DNA of 64,000 nt, taken from a bacterium (lineage in GTDB: Bacteria > Pseudomonadota > Alphaproteobacteria > Rhodobacterales > Rhodobacteraceae). A model generated the notes under the pieces. That model did not search any database, was not told the DNA's origin, and saw only the letters and a list, made by a program, of their open reading frames with translations. Below, in pieces: positions 55,144-63,789 of the stretch. The position numbers and the translations under genes are program-made. The first letter of the stretch is position 1; every line of letters begins with the position of its first letter. The stretch lies in NCBI GenBank assembly GCA_016124195.1, contig WGOE01000002.1, forward strand, positions 372,001-436,000, read 5' to 3'.

Positions 55144-56183
55144 ACCTGTTCGATTACACCCGCCCCGCCTCGGTCGAGGCGGCGATTGCCGCCTGGGTTC
55201 CCGGCGCGGCCTGGCTTGGCGGCGGCACCAACCTTGTGGACCTGATGAAAACCGGCGCGATGCAGCCGGGCAAGCTGATCGACGTGACCCGGCTGCCCGG
55301 CCTTGACCGGATCGAGACCCTCCCGGACGGCAGCACCCGGATCGGTGCCATGGTGCGCAATGCCGATCTCGCGCATGACGCGGGTTTTGCCCGGGCCTTT
55401 CCCATGGTGGCCGAGGCGCTTTTGTCGGGCGCCTCGGGCCAGTTGCGCAATGCGGCGACCGTGGGCGGCAACCTGATGCAGCGGACCCGCTGCGCCTATT
55501 TCGCCGACCCGCACAGCGCCTGCAACCGCCGCACGCCCGGCGCGGGCTGCGATGCAAGGGGCGGCGACACTGGCGGCATGGCGGTTCTGGGATGGAGCCC
55601 CGCCTGCATCGCCACCAACCCTTCGGACTTCTGCGTGGCGCTGGCCGCGCTGGAGGCGACAGTCGAAGTGCAGGGAACGGGCGGCAAGCGCGAGATTGCC
55701 TTTGCCGATTTCCACCGCCTGCCGGGCGATACGCCCGAGATCGAAACGGCGTTGCAGCCCGGGGAGTTGATCCTCGCCCTGCGCCTGCCGGCCGAGGCGG
55801 CGCAGTTTGCCGCCAACAGCCGCTATCTGAAACTGCGCGAGCGGACTTCTTATGCTTTCGCGCTGGTCTCTGCCGCGGCGGCACTGCGGCTGGACGGGGG
55901 CCGGATCGTCGCCGCCCGGCTGGCGTTGGGTGCCGTCGCCGCCAAGCCGTGGCGTGTCGCCTCCGCCGAAGCCCTGCTTGTGGGCCAGGCGCCGGAGCCC
56001 GCGCTGTTCGCCAGGGCCGCCGCCGAGGCCGTGGCGGGTGCCGCACCCTCGGGCGAGAATGCCCACAAGATCGAACTCGCCCGCCGCATCGCGGTGCGTG
56101 CCCTGACGGCGGCTGCGCAAGGCACGCCCGACCGCATGCCCGCGTTGCCGGCCTCTGTCTTCGGAGAACCCGCCCATGTCTGA
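55140..56183 (+). CDS. Molybdenum hydroxylase, FAD subunit with extra 4Fe-4S motif (PaoB-like)
   Basis: 347 residues from ATG 55140. An FAD-binding domain of the CoxM type (WLGGGTNLVDLMKTG, ATVGGNLMQRTR) is followed by Cys118, Cys128, Cys137 and Cys156 in the region RTRCAYF to PACIATNPSDF. PaoB of E. coli carries a 4Fe-4S cluster with this Cys arrangement, which ordinary xanthine dehydrogenases lack. Overlaps with both neighbours show a tight operon. Confidence 0.9.
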   Translation: MNLFDYTRPASVEAAIAAWVPGAAWLGGGTNLVDLMKTGAMQPGKLIDVTRLPGLDRIETLPDGSTRIGAMVRNADLAHDAGFARAFPMVAEALLSGASGQLRNAATVGGNLMQRTRCAYFADPHSACNRRTPGAGCDARGGDTGGMAVLGWSPACIATNPSDFCVALAALEATVEVQGTGGKREIAFADFHRLPGDTPEIETALQPGELILALRLPAEAAQFAANSRYLKLRERTSYAFALVSAAAALRLDGGRIVAARLALGAVAAKPWRVASAEALLVGQAPEPALFARAAAEAVAGAAPSGENAHKIELARRIAVRALTAAAQGTPDRMPALPASVFGEPAHV

Positions 56184-58425
56184 CACTTTGCCCTATGCCA
56201 CGCGCTTCGGGTCCAATTCGGGCCAATCGACCAGCCGCCGGGACGGTGTGGCCAAGGTCACCGGCGCGGCCACCTTTGCCGCCGACAACCACCCGCAGGG
56301 CCTGCTTTACGCCGTCTATGTCCCGGCCACGATCGCCCGCGGCAGGGTGACCCATCTGGATGTGGCCGCAGCCAAGGCGCATCCCGGCGTGGTCGAGGTG
56401 ATGACCCCGCAGAACCGCCCCGCGCTGGCCGGCGATCCCGATTCCAAGCCCTTCATGTTCGCCTTCCGCTTCGAGGCTCTGCAGGACGATACGGTGCGCT
56501 ACGCCAATCAGCCCATTGCCCTGGTGCTGGGCGAAACCATCGAGGCCGCCACCGAGGGCGCCCGCCTTCTGAACCCGCAGTATCAGGTCATGCCGCCCCG
56601 CGTCGGTCTGGACGCCGAGGCGCCCTACAAGGTCGTCGTCGGCAACTTCGGCCGCCCGGGCGAGACGGTGCATGGCGATGTCGCGGCCGGCCATGCCGCG
56701 GCGGTACAAAGCGTGGATGTGACCTATGAGACGCCGGCCCAGTATCACAACGCGATGGAGACTCACGCCGTTGTGGCCTCGTGGGACGGCGACCAACTCA
56801 CCCTGGACATGCCGCATCAAGCCATCGTGATGTCGCGCGGCGTCTTTGGCTATTACTTCGGCATCCCGGCCGAGAATGTGCTGCTGCGCAGCCCCTATCT
56901 GGGCGGCGGCTTCGGATCCAAGTCCATCGCCAACGGGCCGCAGGTGCTGGCCATCCTCGCCGCGCGCATGACGGGGCGGCCGGTCAAGCTGATGCTGCGG
57001 CGCGACCAGATGTTCGGCCCGGTCGGCCATCGTGGCGCCACCCGGCAACGCCTGCGCATCGGGATTGACGAGGCGGGCCACATGACGGTTCTGGAGCACG
57101 AGGCGCTGGCCGCCACCTCGACCTTCGATGATTTCGTGGAAAATGCCGCCAATGCCTCGCAGGGGCTTTACGCGGCCGGCGCCCTGCGTTCGGCGCATGA
57201 GGGCGTACGCATCGACATCGGCACGCCCGGCCCGATGCGTGCGCCCGGCGAGGCCTCGGGGTCGGCCGCGCTGGAATGTGCCATGGACGAGATGGCCGAA
57301 CGCGCGGGGCTGGACCCCCTGGAGTTCCGCCTGCGCAACTATGCCGAAACCGAACCCGGCACCGGGAAGCCCTATTCGTCCAAGGCCCTGCGCGCGTGCT
57401 ATGCGCAGGGGGCAGAGCGGTTCGGTTGGGCCGGCCGCCCGCTGAAGCCGCGCCAGATGCGGGATGAACAGGGCATGCTGGTGGGATGGGGCATGGGCAC
57501 CGCGCTGTTCCCGGCGCCGATGTTTGCAGCACAGGCCCGCGCCACGCTGAGGCCCGACGGCTCCGGTCTGGTCGAGACGGCCGCCGCCGACATGGGGCAG
57601 GGCGCCTGGACAGCGCTGGCCCAGATTGCCGCCGACGGTCTGGGTCTGCCGCTCGACAAGGTCGAATTCCGCTCGGGCAGTTCGGATCTGCCCGATGGCG
57701 GGATTGCCGGCGGATCGGGTCACACGGCGACGGCGGGCACGGCGCTCCATGCCGCCGGGGTCGATGCGGTGCGCCAGCTGACCGCGATGGCGGTGAGCGA
57801 TCCGGCCTCGCCCCTGTTCGGCGCCGGCAATGCCAGCATCGTCGCGCGTGACGGACGGTTGTTCGTCGCCGAGGACGCCAGCCGCAGCGACAGCTATGCC
57901 GACATTCTGGCCCGCGCGGGCGGTCAGGCGCTGGTCGGAACCGGCTCTGGCGGTCGGGCGCCAGAGGCGGCGGGACGTCACGCCATGTATTCGCACGGCG
58001 CGGTCTTTGCCGAGGTGAAGGTCGATCCCGACCTGTTCCAGATTCGGGTAACCCGTCTGGTCGGCGCCTTTGCGGCGGGGCGGATCATCAATCCCAAACT
58101 GGCCAACAGCCAGCTTTATGGCGGGATGATCTGGGGCATCTCTTTCGCCCTGCACGAAGAGGCGCGCTTTGATCCGCGCACCGGGCGGATCATGAATGCC
58201 GATTTCGCCGGCTATCACATCCCGGTCAATGCCGATGTGAAGGGGCTGGAGGTCATCACCGTGCACGAGGACGATCCTTTCGTGAACGCCCTGGGCATCA
58301 AGGGCGTGGGCGAGATCGGCATCACCGGCACCGTGGGCGCCATCGGCAACGCGATCTGGCATGCCACGGGCACCCGGATCCGGCGCTTTCCGATCCGGAT
58401 CGAGGATCTTCTGGCACACGCGTGA
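56176..58425 (+). CDS. Molybdenum hydroxylase, molybdopterin-binding subunit (PaoC-like)
   Basis: 749 residues, a typical size for this subunit of the xanthine oxidase family. It shows the N-terminal domain (RRDGVAKVTGAATFAAD), GGGFGSK loop, and the catalytic Glu713 in KGVGEIGITG. The PaoC branch oxidises aldehydes and probably carries Mo-MCD; aldehyde or N-heterocycle hydroxylation are both possible. No maturation chaperone of the XdhC/PaoD type follows, so that gene must lie elsewhere. Confidence 0.93.
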   Translation: MSDTLPYATRFGSNSGQSTSRRDGVAKVTGAATFAADNHPQGLLYAVYVPATIARGRVTHLDVAAAKAHPGVVEVMTPQNRPALAGDPDSKPFMFAFRFEALQDDTVRYANQPIALVLGETIEAATEGARLLNPQYQVMPPRVGLDAEAPYKVVVGNFGRPGETVHGDVAAGHAAAVQSVDVTYETPAQYHNAMETHAVVASWDGDQLTLDMPHQAIVMSRGVFGYYFGIPAENVLLRSPYLGGGFGSKSIANGPQVLAILAARMTGRPVKLMLRRDQMFGPVGHRGATRQRLRIGIDEAGHMTVLEHEALAATSTFDDFVENAANASQGLYAAGALRSAHEGVRIDIGTPGPMRAPGEASGSAALECAMDEMAERAGLDPLEFRLRNYAETEPGTGKPYSSKALRACYAQGAERFGWAGRPLKPRQMRDEQGMLVGWGMGTALFPAPMFAAQARATLRPDGSGLVETAAADMGQGAWTALAQIAADGLGLPLDKVEFRSGSSDLPDGGIAGGSGHTATAGTALHAAGVDAVRQLTAMAVSDPASPLFGAGNASIVARDGRLFVAEDASRSDSYADILARAGGQALVGTGSGGRAPEAAGRHAMYSHGAVFAEVKVDPDLFQIRVTRLVGAFAAGRIINPKLANSQLYGGMIWGISFALHEEARFDPRTGRIMNADFAGYHIPVNADVKGLEVITVHEDDPFVNALGIKGVGEIGITGTVGAIGNAIWHATGTRIRRFPIRIEDLLAHA

Positions 58426-58432
58426 TCCCTTG

Positions 58433-58460
58433 AACCGGAGGCCCCGGGCCTCCGGTTCTT
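58433..58460 (+). terminator. Terminator between the molybdenum hydroxylase operon and purU
   Basis: AACCGGAGGC/GCCTCCGGTT (58433-58442 and 58448-58457), a 10-bp stem with a 5-base loop, followed by CTT. It lies seven bases after the plus-strand stop, between convergent genes, and may act in both directions. Confidence 0.75.
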
Positions 58461-58482
58461 GGCCCGGCCTGACGTGCGGCCT

Positions 58483-59367
58483 TCAGCCCATGCGTTCCGA
58501 GGCGTAGGACCCCGGCGAGGCGGGAAAGACCACCGTCTTGTTGCCGTTCTGGAAAACCCGGTGGTGGATATGGGCATGGATGGCGCGCGCCAGCACCTGC
58601 GCCTCGACATCGCGGCCGAGGCTGACGTAATCCTCGGCACTTTGGGCATGGGTGATGCGCACGGTGTCCTGTTCGATGATCGGGCCTTCGTCCAGATCGG
58701 CTGTCACGTAATGCGCCGTGGCCCCGATCAGCTTCACCCCGCGCTCATAGGCCTGCTTGTAGGGATTGGCGCCTTTGAAGGATGGCAGGAAGGAATGGTG
58801 GATGTTGATGATCCGCCCCGACATGCGCTGGCAGAAGGCGTCCGACAGAACCTGCATGTAGCGCGCCAGCACCACCAGTTCGGCGCCCGAGTCATCGACC
58901 AGCGCCAGAAGGCGGGCCTCGGCATCGGCCTTGTTTTCCTTGGTCACCTTGATCATGTGGAAGGGCAGATCATGGTTTACCACCACCTTCTGATAGGTCA
59001 TGTGGTTGGAAACCACGCCCACGATGTCGATGGGCAGGGCGCCGATCCGCCAGCGGTACAGAAGATCGTTCAGGCAATGGCCGAAATTCGACACCATGAG
59101 CAAGACCTTCATGCGGTAGCTGCCCTCGTGCAGGGCCCAGGTCATGCCGAAGGGCTGGGCTACCGCGGCGAAGCCGTCGCGCAGCGCCTGAGCCTCCACC
59201 CCGGTTTCGGACCGGAACGAGATGCGGGCAAAGAACATGCCCGTCAGGTCATCGTCAAACTGCGCGGCATCCGTGATGTTGCACCCCTGATCGGCCAGAT
59301 AGGTCGAGACCGCTGCCACGATGCCGCGGCGCGAGGTGCAGTGAACGGTCAGAACGTAGGTCGTCAT
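58483..59367 (-). CDS. purU: Formyltetrahydrofolate deformylase
   Basis: 294 residues from ATG 59367; the frame extending to 59460 has no support. An N-terminal ACT domain (TTYVLTVHCTSRRGIVAAVSTYL; 1-80) is followed by a formyl-transferase domain with NIHHSFLPSF and the catalytic Asp of DLDEGPIIEQD. It hydrolyses 10-formyl-THF to THF and formate, balancing one-carbon units. The gene stands alone on its strand. Confidence 0.93.
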   Translation of the reverse strand: MTTYVLTVHCTSRRGIVAAVSTYLADQGCNITDAAQFDDDLTGMFFARISFRSETGVEAQALRDGFAAVAQPFGMTWALHEGSYRMKVLLMVSNFGHCLNDLLYRWRIGALPIDIVGVVSNHMTYQKVVVNHDLPFHMIKVTKENKADAEARLLALVDDSGAELVVLARYMQVLSDAFCQRMSGRIINIHHSFLPSFKGANPYKQAYERGVKLIGATAHYVTADLDEGPIIEQDTVRITHAQSAEDYVSLGRDVEAQVLARAIHAHIHHRVFQNGNKTVVFPASPGSYASERMG

Positions 59368-59682
59368 GCCGGAAGTCCCTTGTGAGGTTTTGAGGAAGGC
59401 GGGCCGCCGGGATGGACCCCTTTGGCGCGGCGGATCACAGCAGAGGACTTGGCCGAACACAAGCGAGCGCGCAAGGCCCGATCCGCCCCTCCGCAGACTT
59501 GCGCCGTCAGCGGACCGGGACTGCCTGTCTTTTGATCGCCCTGTCGTTTGAACGTGCCGCCGCGATCCCTTGAACGGACTGGTGGCAAGGCGCCACGCTG
59601 CGCAGCTCCATTCAGGCGACGCCTGCCCAAAGCTGCGGCTGTCGTGCCCGCAGCGCCACCCGATGGCCGTAACCGCTTCGGT
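59368..59682. other. Intergenic region between purU and a GNAT gene
   Basis: 315 bases upstream of purU (minus strand). I find no gene, terminator or known riboswitch by eye. The purU start has only a weak ribosome site. Confidence 0.4.
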
Positions 59683-60273
59683 TCAGATCCGGTGCACCAT
59701 GGTGATGGCGCTGTCAAAACGGAACACATGGCGCAAGAGGCCGATGCTCTGACGCCGGGTCTCGACAAAGCCAAGCCGGCGGTACAGCGCATGGGCGCGC
59801 CAGTTGCTGTCCACCACGTCCAGCCGGACCGAGCCATAGCCACGGCTTTGCGCCTCGGCACAGATGGCGCCCAACAGGGCCGTGCCCAGGCCTTGGCCGC
59901 GCCAGTCGGCCGCGACGCACAGGCCGTCCAGGAGGAAATTCTCGTTGTCGACCTCGGTGCTGAGCCAACTCAGCAGGCGCGCGCGCCAGGTGCCGCCGAT
60001 CAGGCCATAGCCTGCGCGCAGGTCGGTCAGCCCACCCGCCACAAAGCTGGCCTGCGGCGTCTTGAATCCCGCCAGCCCCATCAGATGGCCGTCCCGCGAC
60101 AGGGCGACCAGCACATGGTCGGCGCGGATCACACGGTAAAGGTAGGCCATCGCCTTGGGTTTCGGCCCGAGGACCCGGCCCAGCTTGCTGCCGAACGCCT
60201 CCCAGTAAAGCTCGGCCGCTTCGGCGCGCAACCGCTCCGGCAGGCCCTGTTGCAGGGTGTAGGCCGGGATCAC
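59683..60273 (-). CDS. GNAT family N-acetyltransferase
   Basis: 196 residues with the GNAT core: LDGLCVAADWRGQGLGTALLGAI holds the acetyl-CoA motif R-G-Q-G-L-G, and the C-terminal VDSNWRAHALYRRLGF is the usual motif B. The target is unknown. Its start overlaps the stop of the DUF429-like gene by four bases, so it is the last gene of the mobA-led run. Confidence 0.9.
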   Translation of the reverse strand: MIPAYTLQQGLPERLRAEAAELYWEAFGSKLGRVLGPKPKAMAYLYRVIRADHVLVALSRDGHLMGLAGFKTPQASFVAGGLTDLRAGYGLIGGTWRARLLSWLSTEVDNENFLLDGLCVAADWRGQGLGTALLGAICAEAQSRGYGSVRLDVVDSNWRAHALYRRLGFVETRRQSIGLLRHVFRFDSAITMVHRI

Positions 60274-61124
60274 AGCGCCGCCTGCAGAAGGCGCGCGGCG
60301 CCGGCCCCGAGGATCCAGCCCTCTTCGCGCCGCGCCTCGGGGGGGGCCGCTTCCAGCAGGGCGCCCAGGTCCCCGCTCTGGCCCAGCCGGTAGAGGGCGC
60401 GCGCCAGAAGCCGCACCTGCACCTCGTCCTTGATGGCCGCTGGCGTCAGGGCCGCTGCAACCTGCGGCGCCAGAAGCGAGGGATAGATCTCTGCCAGGGT
60501 GATCCGGCCCGGCGGATCGAAGGGCCAGACCGCGACCCCGGGCCGCTGGCTCAGCCGGTGGATCAGCGGCAGGCCGGTCAGGCTTTGGCTGCCCACGGCG
60601 CCGGTGGTGTAAAGCTTCCAGACCGGCTGGGCGCGCGGCACGACCTCTTCGACGCGCCGCCGCTCGGCCAGGCCAAGGCGGGCGTAATCCACCGTCTTGC
60701 GCGGGGGCAGGTCGGCGAAGGGCTGGCTTTGCGGCCGGCCCCAGAAGGGCCCGCCGCCAAAGCGGGCGTTGATCGCATCGGCCACGGCAAAGCGGTTGTT
60801 GCAGTTGTCAGGCCCATCGAGGATGGCATCCTGCAGCCAGCGCCAGACGGCCCGTGCCGAAGCCTCGCCGGTCAGCCGGGCGGCAAATCCATCGGGATAG
60901 CCCATCGGAAAGTCAAAGCCGACCAGCAGGCTTTGCCCCGCGGCATGCGCCTCGTCGATCAGCGCATCGACCGCCAGCCCGACCGAGTGACGCGTGGGAT
61001 GATAGCTCGTCTGCACCCCCGCCTCGGCGGCGAGGCCCAGCCAGATCGCATCGGCATGGGGTTGCAGGATCGGGCGCCCGCTGGAGGCCGACCAGTCCAC
61101 CACCGCCACACGGTCAAACCGCAT
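60270..61124 (-). CDS. Conserved hypothetical protein, DUF429-like
   Basis: 284 residues. The N-terminus (VAVVDWSASSGRP) and LLVGFDFPMGYP resemble the RNase H-like fold of DUF429 proteins, with acidic residues in the expected strands (Asp9; Asp in GFDFP). I cannot name a function. It overlaps mobA by 11 bases and the GNAT gene by four bases, and in related genomes it is, as I recall, found beside molybdenum cofactor genes. Confidence 0.7.
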   Translation of the reverse strand: MRFDRVAVVDWSASSGRPILQPHADAIWLGLAAEAGVQTSYHPTRHSVGLAVDALIDEAHAAGQSLLVGFDFPMGYPDGFAARLTGEASARAVWRWLQDAILDGPDNCNNRFAVADAINARFGGGPFWGRPQSQPFADLPPRKTVDYARLGLAERRRVEEVVPRAQPVWKLYTTGAVGSQSLTGLPLIHRLSQRPGVAVWPFDPPGRITLAEIYPSLLAPQVAAALTPAAIKDEVQVRLLARALYRLGQSGDLGALLEAAPPEARREEGWILGAGAARLLQAAL

Positions 61125-61704
61125 CGGGCCCTCCTCCCAGCCGGGCTTCCAGCCGGGCCAGATCGGCCGGGCTGTTGGCGTTGACGAAACTGTCCGGCGG
61201 AAAATCGGCCAGCCCCGCGCCGTGCTGCAGGGCGAAATCGCGCAGGCGCGGTACGGCGCCAGAGGCCAGAAAGTCCTGAAGCGCGGCGGTCAAGGTCACG
61301 GGCCAGAGCCCACAGGTCGGATGCTGATCCGCGCCGCTGGTAGCAAAAGCCGCCCCGCCCGCCTCGCCGGCAAGGCAAAGCCGCGGCACCAGGTCGGGCG
61401 GCAGGAAGGGCCCGTCGCAGGGAGCCGAGACGACGGCCGTGGCCCCCAAAGGCGCCGCCCAGTGCAGGGCTGCCAGAATGCCTGACAGCGGGCCGCGGCT
61501 TTCGGCATCGGGCAGGACCGGCAGACCCAGGTTCGCAAACCGGGCCGGATCGCCATTGGCCGAAATCGCCAGCGCCTCGACCTGCGGGCCAAGCCGTTCG
61601 GCCACCCAAGCAATCAAGGGCCGGCCCGCCAGCGGCACCAGCGCCTTGTCGGCCCCCATGCGCCGCGCCGCCCCGCCTGCCAGAATGACGCCAAAGATTC
61701 GCAC
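61114..61704 (-). CDS. mobA: Molybdenum cofactor guanylyltransferase
   Basis: 196 residues of the MobA/MocA nucleotidyltransferase family with the nucleotide loop LAGGAARRMGADKALVPLAG (8-27), then SRGPLSG and APCDGPFL. It attaches GMP to molybdopterin, giving the cofactor used by DMSO-reductase-type enzymes. Although near the molybdenum hydroxylase genes, PaoC-type enzymes need MCD made by the related MocA; MocA function cannot be excluded by eye. Confidence 0.88.
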   Translation of the reverse strand: MRIFGVILAGGAARRMGADKALVPLAGRPLIAWVAERLGPQVEALAISANGDPARFANLGLPVLPDAESRGPLSGILAALHWAAPLGATAVVSAPCDGPFLPPDLVPRLCLAGEAGGAAFATSGADQHPTCGLWPVTLTAALQDFLASGAVPRLRDFALQHGAGLADFPPDSFVNANSPADLARLEARLGGGPDAV

Positions 61705-61781
61705 GTCCGACCTCCTGAACGCTTGCCTGCCATGCCGGGTCCCTGTCAGGGCCGCCGCACGAGCCCGCCCGCAAGCCGGCG

Positions 61782-62408
61782 TCAGTGTGTCAGAGAACCC
61801 GAACTCATGTCCACGATCTGGTTGGCCGCCCCCAGTTCCTTGCCGCCATCCGGCCCCTGCAGGATCTGGCTTTGCACGCCGGGCATCTTGCCGAAGGATT
61901 TGGCCAGCGCCTTCGGAAAGAAGGTCACCGGCAGGCTTTCCAGGCCCGGCACCTGGCGCAGGATGGTCGAGGTCGAATGCGTGCAGAAGGCCTCGGGTGT
62001 CGACCCGAAGGCGGCGGCGGCGGCGATCTCGCGGTCGGCCACGTCGAGCGGCACCGGCAGGGTCTGGGAAATCACGTAAAAGATTCCCTGCGCCTGAAAA
62101 TCCAGATAGCTTTGCAGCGCGCCGGGGTTCATGCCGTAATGCAGGTCATTGCGTTCGGGCGCCTGACCGCCGGTCAGCTCCCACGAGCCGGCCGGGTCAA
62201 AGAGGACGCGCTGGCTGCCGTTGATTATGAGTGCGCTGTGCGCGCCCGACCCGCTGCGCCCGTTGATCGAGGTGATCAGCGTGACGGATGCAGGCGGGCC
62301 CGCGACATAGGTCGCGCGCGCCACATCGGCGTCGCTGGCCCATTTGTGATCGCCGCTGCACCCCGCAAGACAGGCGGCCGCGGCTAGGGCAAGAAGGCTG
62401 CGCAGCAT
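61782..62408 (-). CDS. Lipoprotein with possible permuted NlpC/P60-like fold
   Basis: 208 residues: lipoprotein signal with lipobox LAGC (Cys17). The mature part has HSALIING followed by VLFDPAGSWE, and later FCTHSTSTIL. A His strand followed downstream by a Cys at a helix start is the arrangement of circularly permuted papain-like (LRAT/NlpC) hydrolases; this is an inference. It is on the same strand as the aa3 subunit IV microprotein gene, 43 bases behind. Confidence 0.7.
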   Translation of the reverse strand: MLRSLLALAAAACLAGCSGDHKWASDADVARATYVAGPPASVTLITSINGRSGSGAHSALIINGSQRVLFDPAGSWELTGGQAPERNDLHYGMNPGALQSYLDFQAQGIFYVISQTLPVPLDVADREIAAAAAFGSTPEAFCTHSTSTILRQVPGLESLPVTFFPKALAKSFGKMPGVQSQILQGPDGGKELGAANQIVDMSSGSLTH

Positions 62409-62450
62409 GGGTCACCTGCATGTCGTAAAAGAAAAGGGCGTGGATCTGGC

Positions 62451-62585
62451 TCAGGCGTCGGCCAGGGCCATGACGATCAGCACGAGGATCGCGATGACGG
62501 CCCCCCAGGTGACCATCTTCAGGAAACCGTTGAACGTCTTTTCCTGTGCGCGGATGTCCATGCTGCCCGGAACGTGTTCGTTCAT
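62451..62585 (-). CDS. aa3-type cytochrome c oxidase subunit IV (microprotein)
   Basis: A 44-residue protein starting at ATG 62585 with GGAGG eight bases upstream. It has a hydrophilic N-terminus (MNEHVPGSMDIRAQEKTF) and one hydrophobic helix (MVTWGAVIAILVLIVMALADA-like, residues 24-42). The pattern D-I-x-x-Q-E-K-T-F-x-G-F followed by one helix is that of the small aa3 oxidase subunit IV in alphaproteobacteria. No other oxidase genes are in the window. Confidence 0.88.
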   Translation of the reverse strand: MNEHVPGSMDIRAQEKTFNGFLKMVTWGAVIAILVLIVMALADA

Positions 62586-62760
62586 CTTGCCAACCTCCAA
62601 ATTGTCAATGTCTCGAGGGTCCTGGGACCGTTGCTGTGGCCTTACCCGATTAGCCTGCCCCTGTCACGGGGGCAAGTGGTGCCGGGCGGCCCGTGGTGGC
62701 GGTCTGGCCCGGCCCGAGCCATTGCCTGCCGCAACTTTGCCCGGATCGGGGCGTTGCCGG

Positions 62761-63789
62761 TCAGGTGGCGCGCCAGACCCAGGCGCCATCCGGGCCCAGC
62801 TGGCGCGCGGCCCGGCCGGCCTTGCGCAGGCAGTTCAGATGGGCCACCGTCTCGGCCAGGGCGAGGTTGAACGTGTCGGGCCCGATGTCGCGCTTGAAAA
62901 GCGGCGCGAAACATTCGACAGCGCGCGACGGCGTTGTCAGGTGGGCCTGCAGGCGGTCCAGCGCCTCTTCCTGTTCGGCGATCATCTCGTCGAGCCTGCG
63001 CGGCAGGCCGGTGAAGGGCAGCTTATGCCCCGGCAGGACCAGCTGATCCTCCGCCGCCAGCGGGCGAAAGCGGCGGCACGAGGCCAGCCATTCGGTCAGC
63101 GGATCGGCCTCGGGCTCGGTCGCATAGACCCCGATGTTGGGCGAGATGGTCGCCAGAACCTGATCGCCCGCCAGAACGATCGGGTCATCGAGGCTCCACA
63201 GCGTTGCATGGTCGGGCGCGTGGCCCTGACCAAGGCGCACCAGCCAGCGCCGTCCGCCCGCCTGCAGCTCATCGCCCTCGTCGATCCGGGTGAAGCCCAG
63301 CGGCATTGGCGATACGACATCGCAGAAGTTGAAGGGGCGCTGCCCGGCGCGCGCGCTGGTGATGTCCTTGCCGACGCCGGCGCGGGTCAGGAATTGCAGC
63401 GCCTCGGGGACATGGCTTTGATGTTCGTCCAGCGTCAGCATGCGGCCGTAAAGCCAGGCAGTGCGCGGGATCAAAAGCTCGACCCCCTGATCCTGAAACC
63501 AGCCGGCCAGGCCCAGATGGTCGGGGTGATGATGTGTGGCAATCAGCCGCGTGACCGGCTTGCCGGCCAGGGTGACGGCCATCAGGCCCTGCCAGATCGC
63601 CTTGGTCCGGCGCGAGGACATGCCGGTATCCACCAGGGTCCAGCTGTCGCCGTCATCCAGCGCATAGACATTCACATGGTCCAGCGCCATGGGCAGCGGC
63701 AGCCGCATCCATTTGATGCCCGCCGCCACGTCAATCGCCGTCAACTCCGCCGGCGGATCGGGAAACGGATAGGCCAGGGGTGCGGTCAT
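62761..63789 (-). CDS. MBL-fold metallo-hydrolase
   Basis: 342 residues with the metallo-beta-lactamase zinc motif HxHxDH as THHHPDHLG (His86, His88, Asp90, His91), later His in GHAPDHATLW and GHKLPF. The length and C-terminal helical part are like LACTB2/glyoxalase II-type hydrolases. Substrate not evident; the adjacent acyl-CoA dehydrogenase end (overlap of four bases) suggests thioester or acyl-CoA work. Confidence 0.9.
   Translation of the reverse strand: MTAPLAYPFPDPPAELTAIDVAAGIKWMRLPLPMALDHVNVYALDDGDSWTLVDTGMSSRRTKAIWQGLMAVTLAGKPVTRLIATHHHPDHLGLAGWFQDQGVELLIPRTAWLYGRMLTLDEHQSHVPEALQFLTRAGVGKDITSARAGQRPFNFCDVVSPMPLGFTRIDEGDELQAGGRRWLVRLGQGHAPDHATLWSLDDPIVLAGDQVLATISPNIGVYATEPEADPLTEWLASCRRFRPLAAEDQLVLPGHKLPFTGLPRRLDEMIAEQEEALDRLQAHLTTPSRAVECFAPLFKRDIGPDTFNLALAETVAHLNCLRKAGRAARQLGPDGAWVWRAT

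Noticed and set aside
54481-58419. A 1312-codon open frame on the minus strand
   Set aside because: It lies entirely antisense to the molybdenum hydroxylase genes; GC-rich codon bias opens long antisense frames, and the translation is Arg/Gly/His-rich without any domain.
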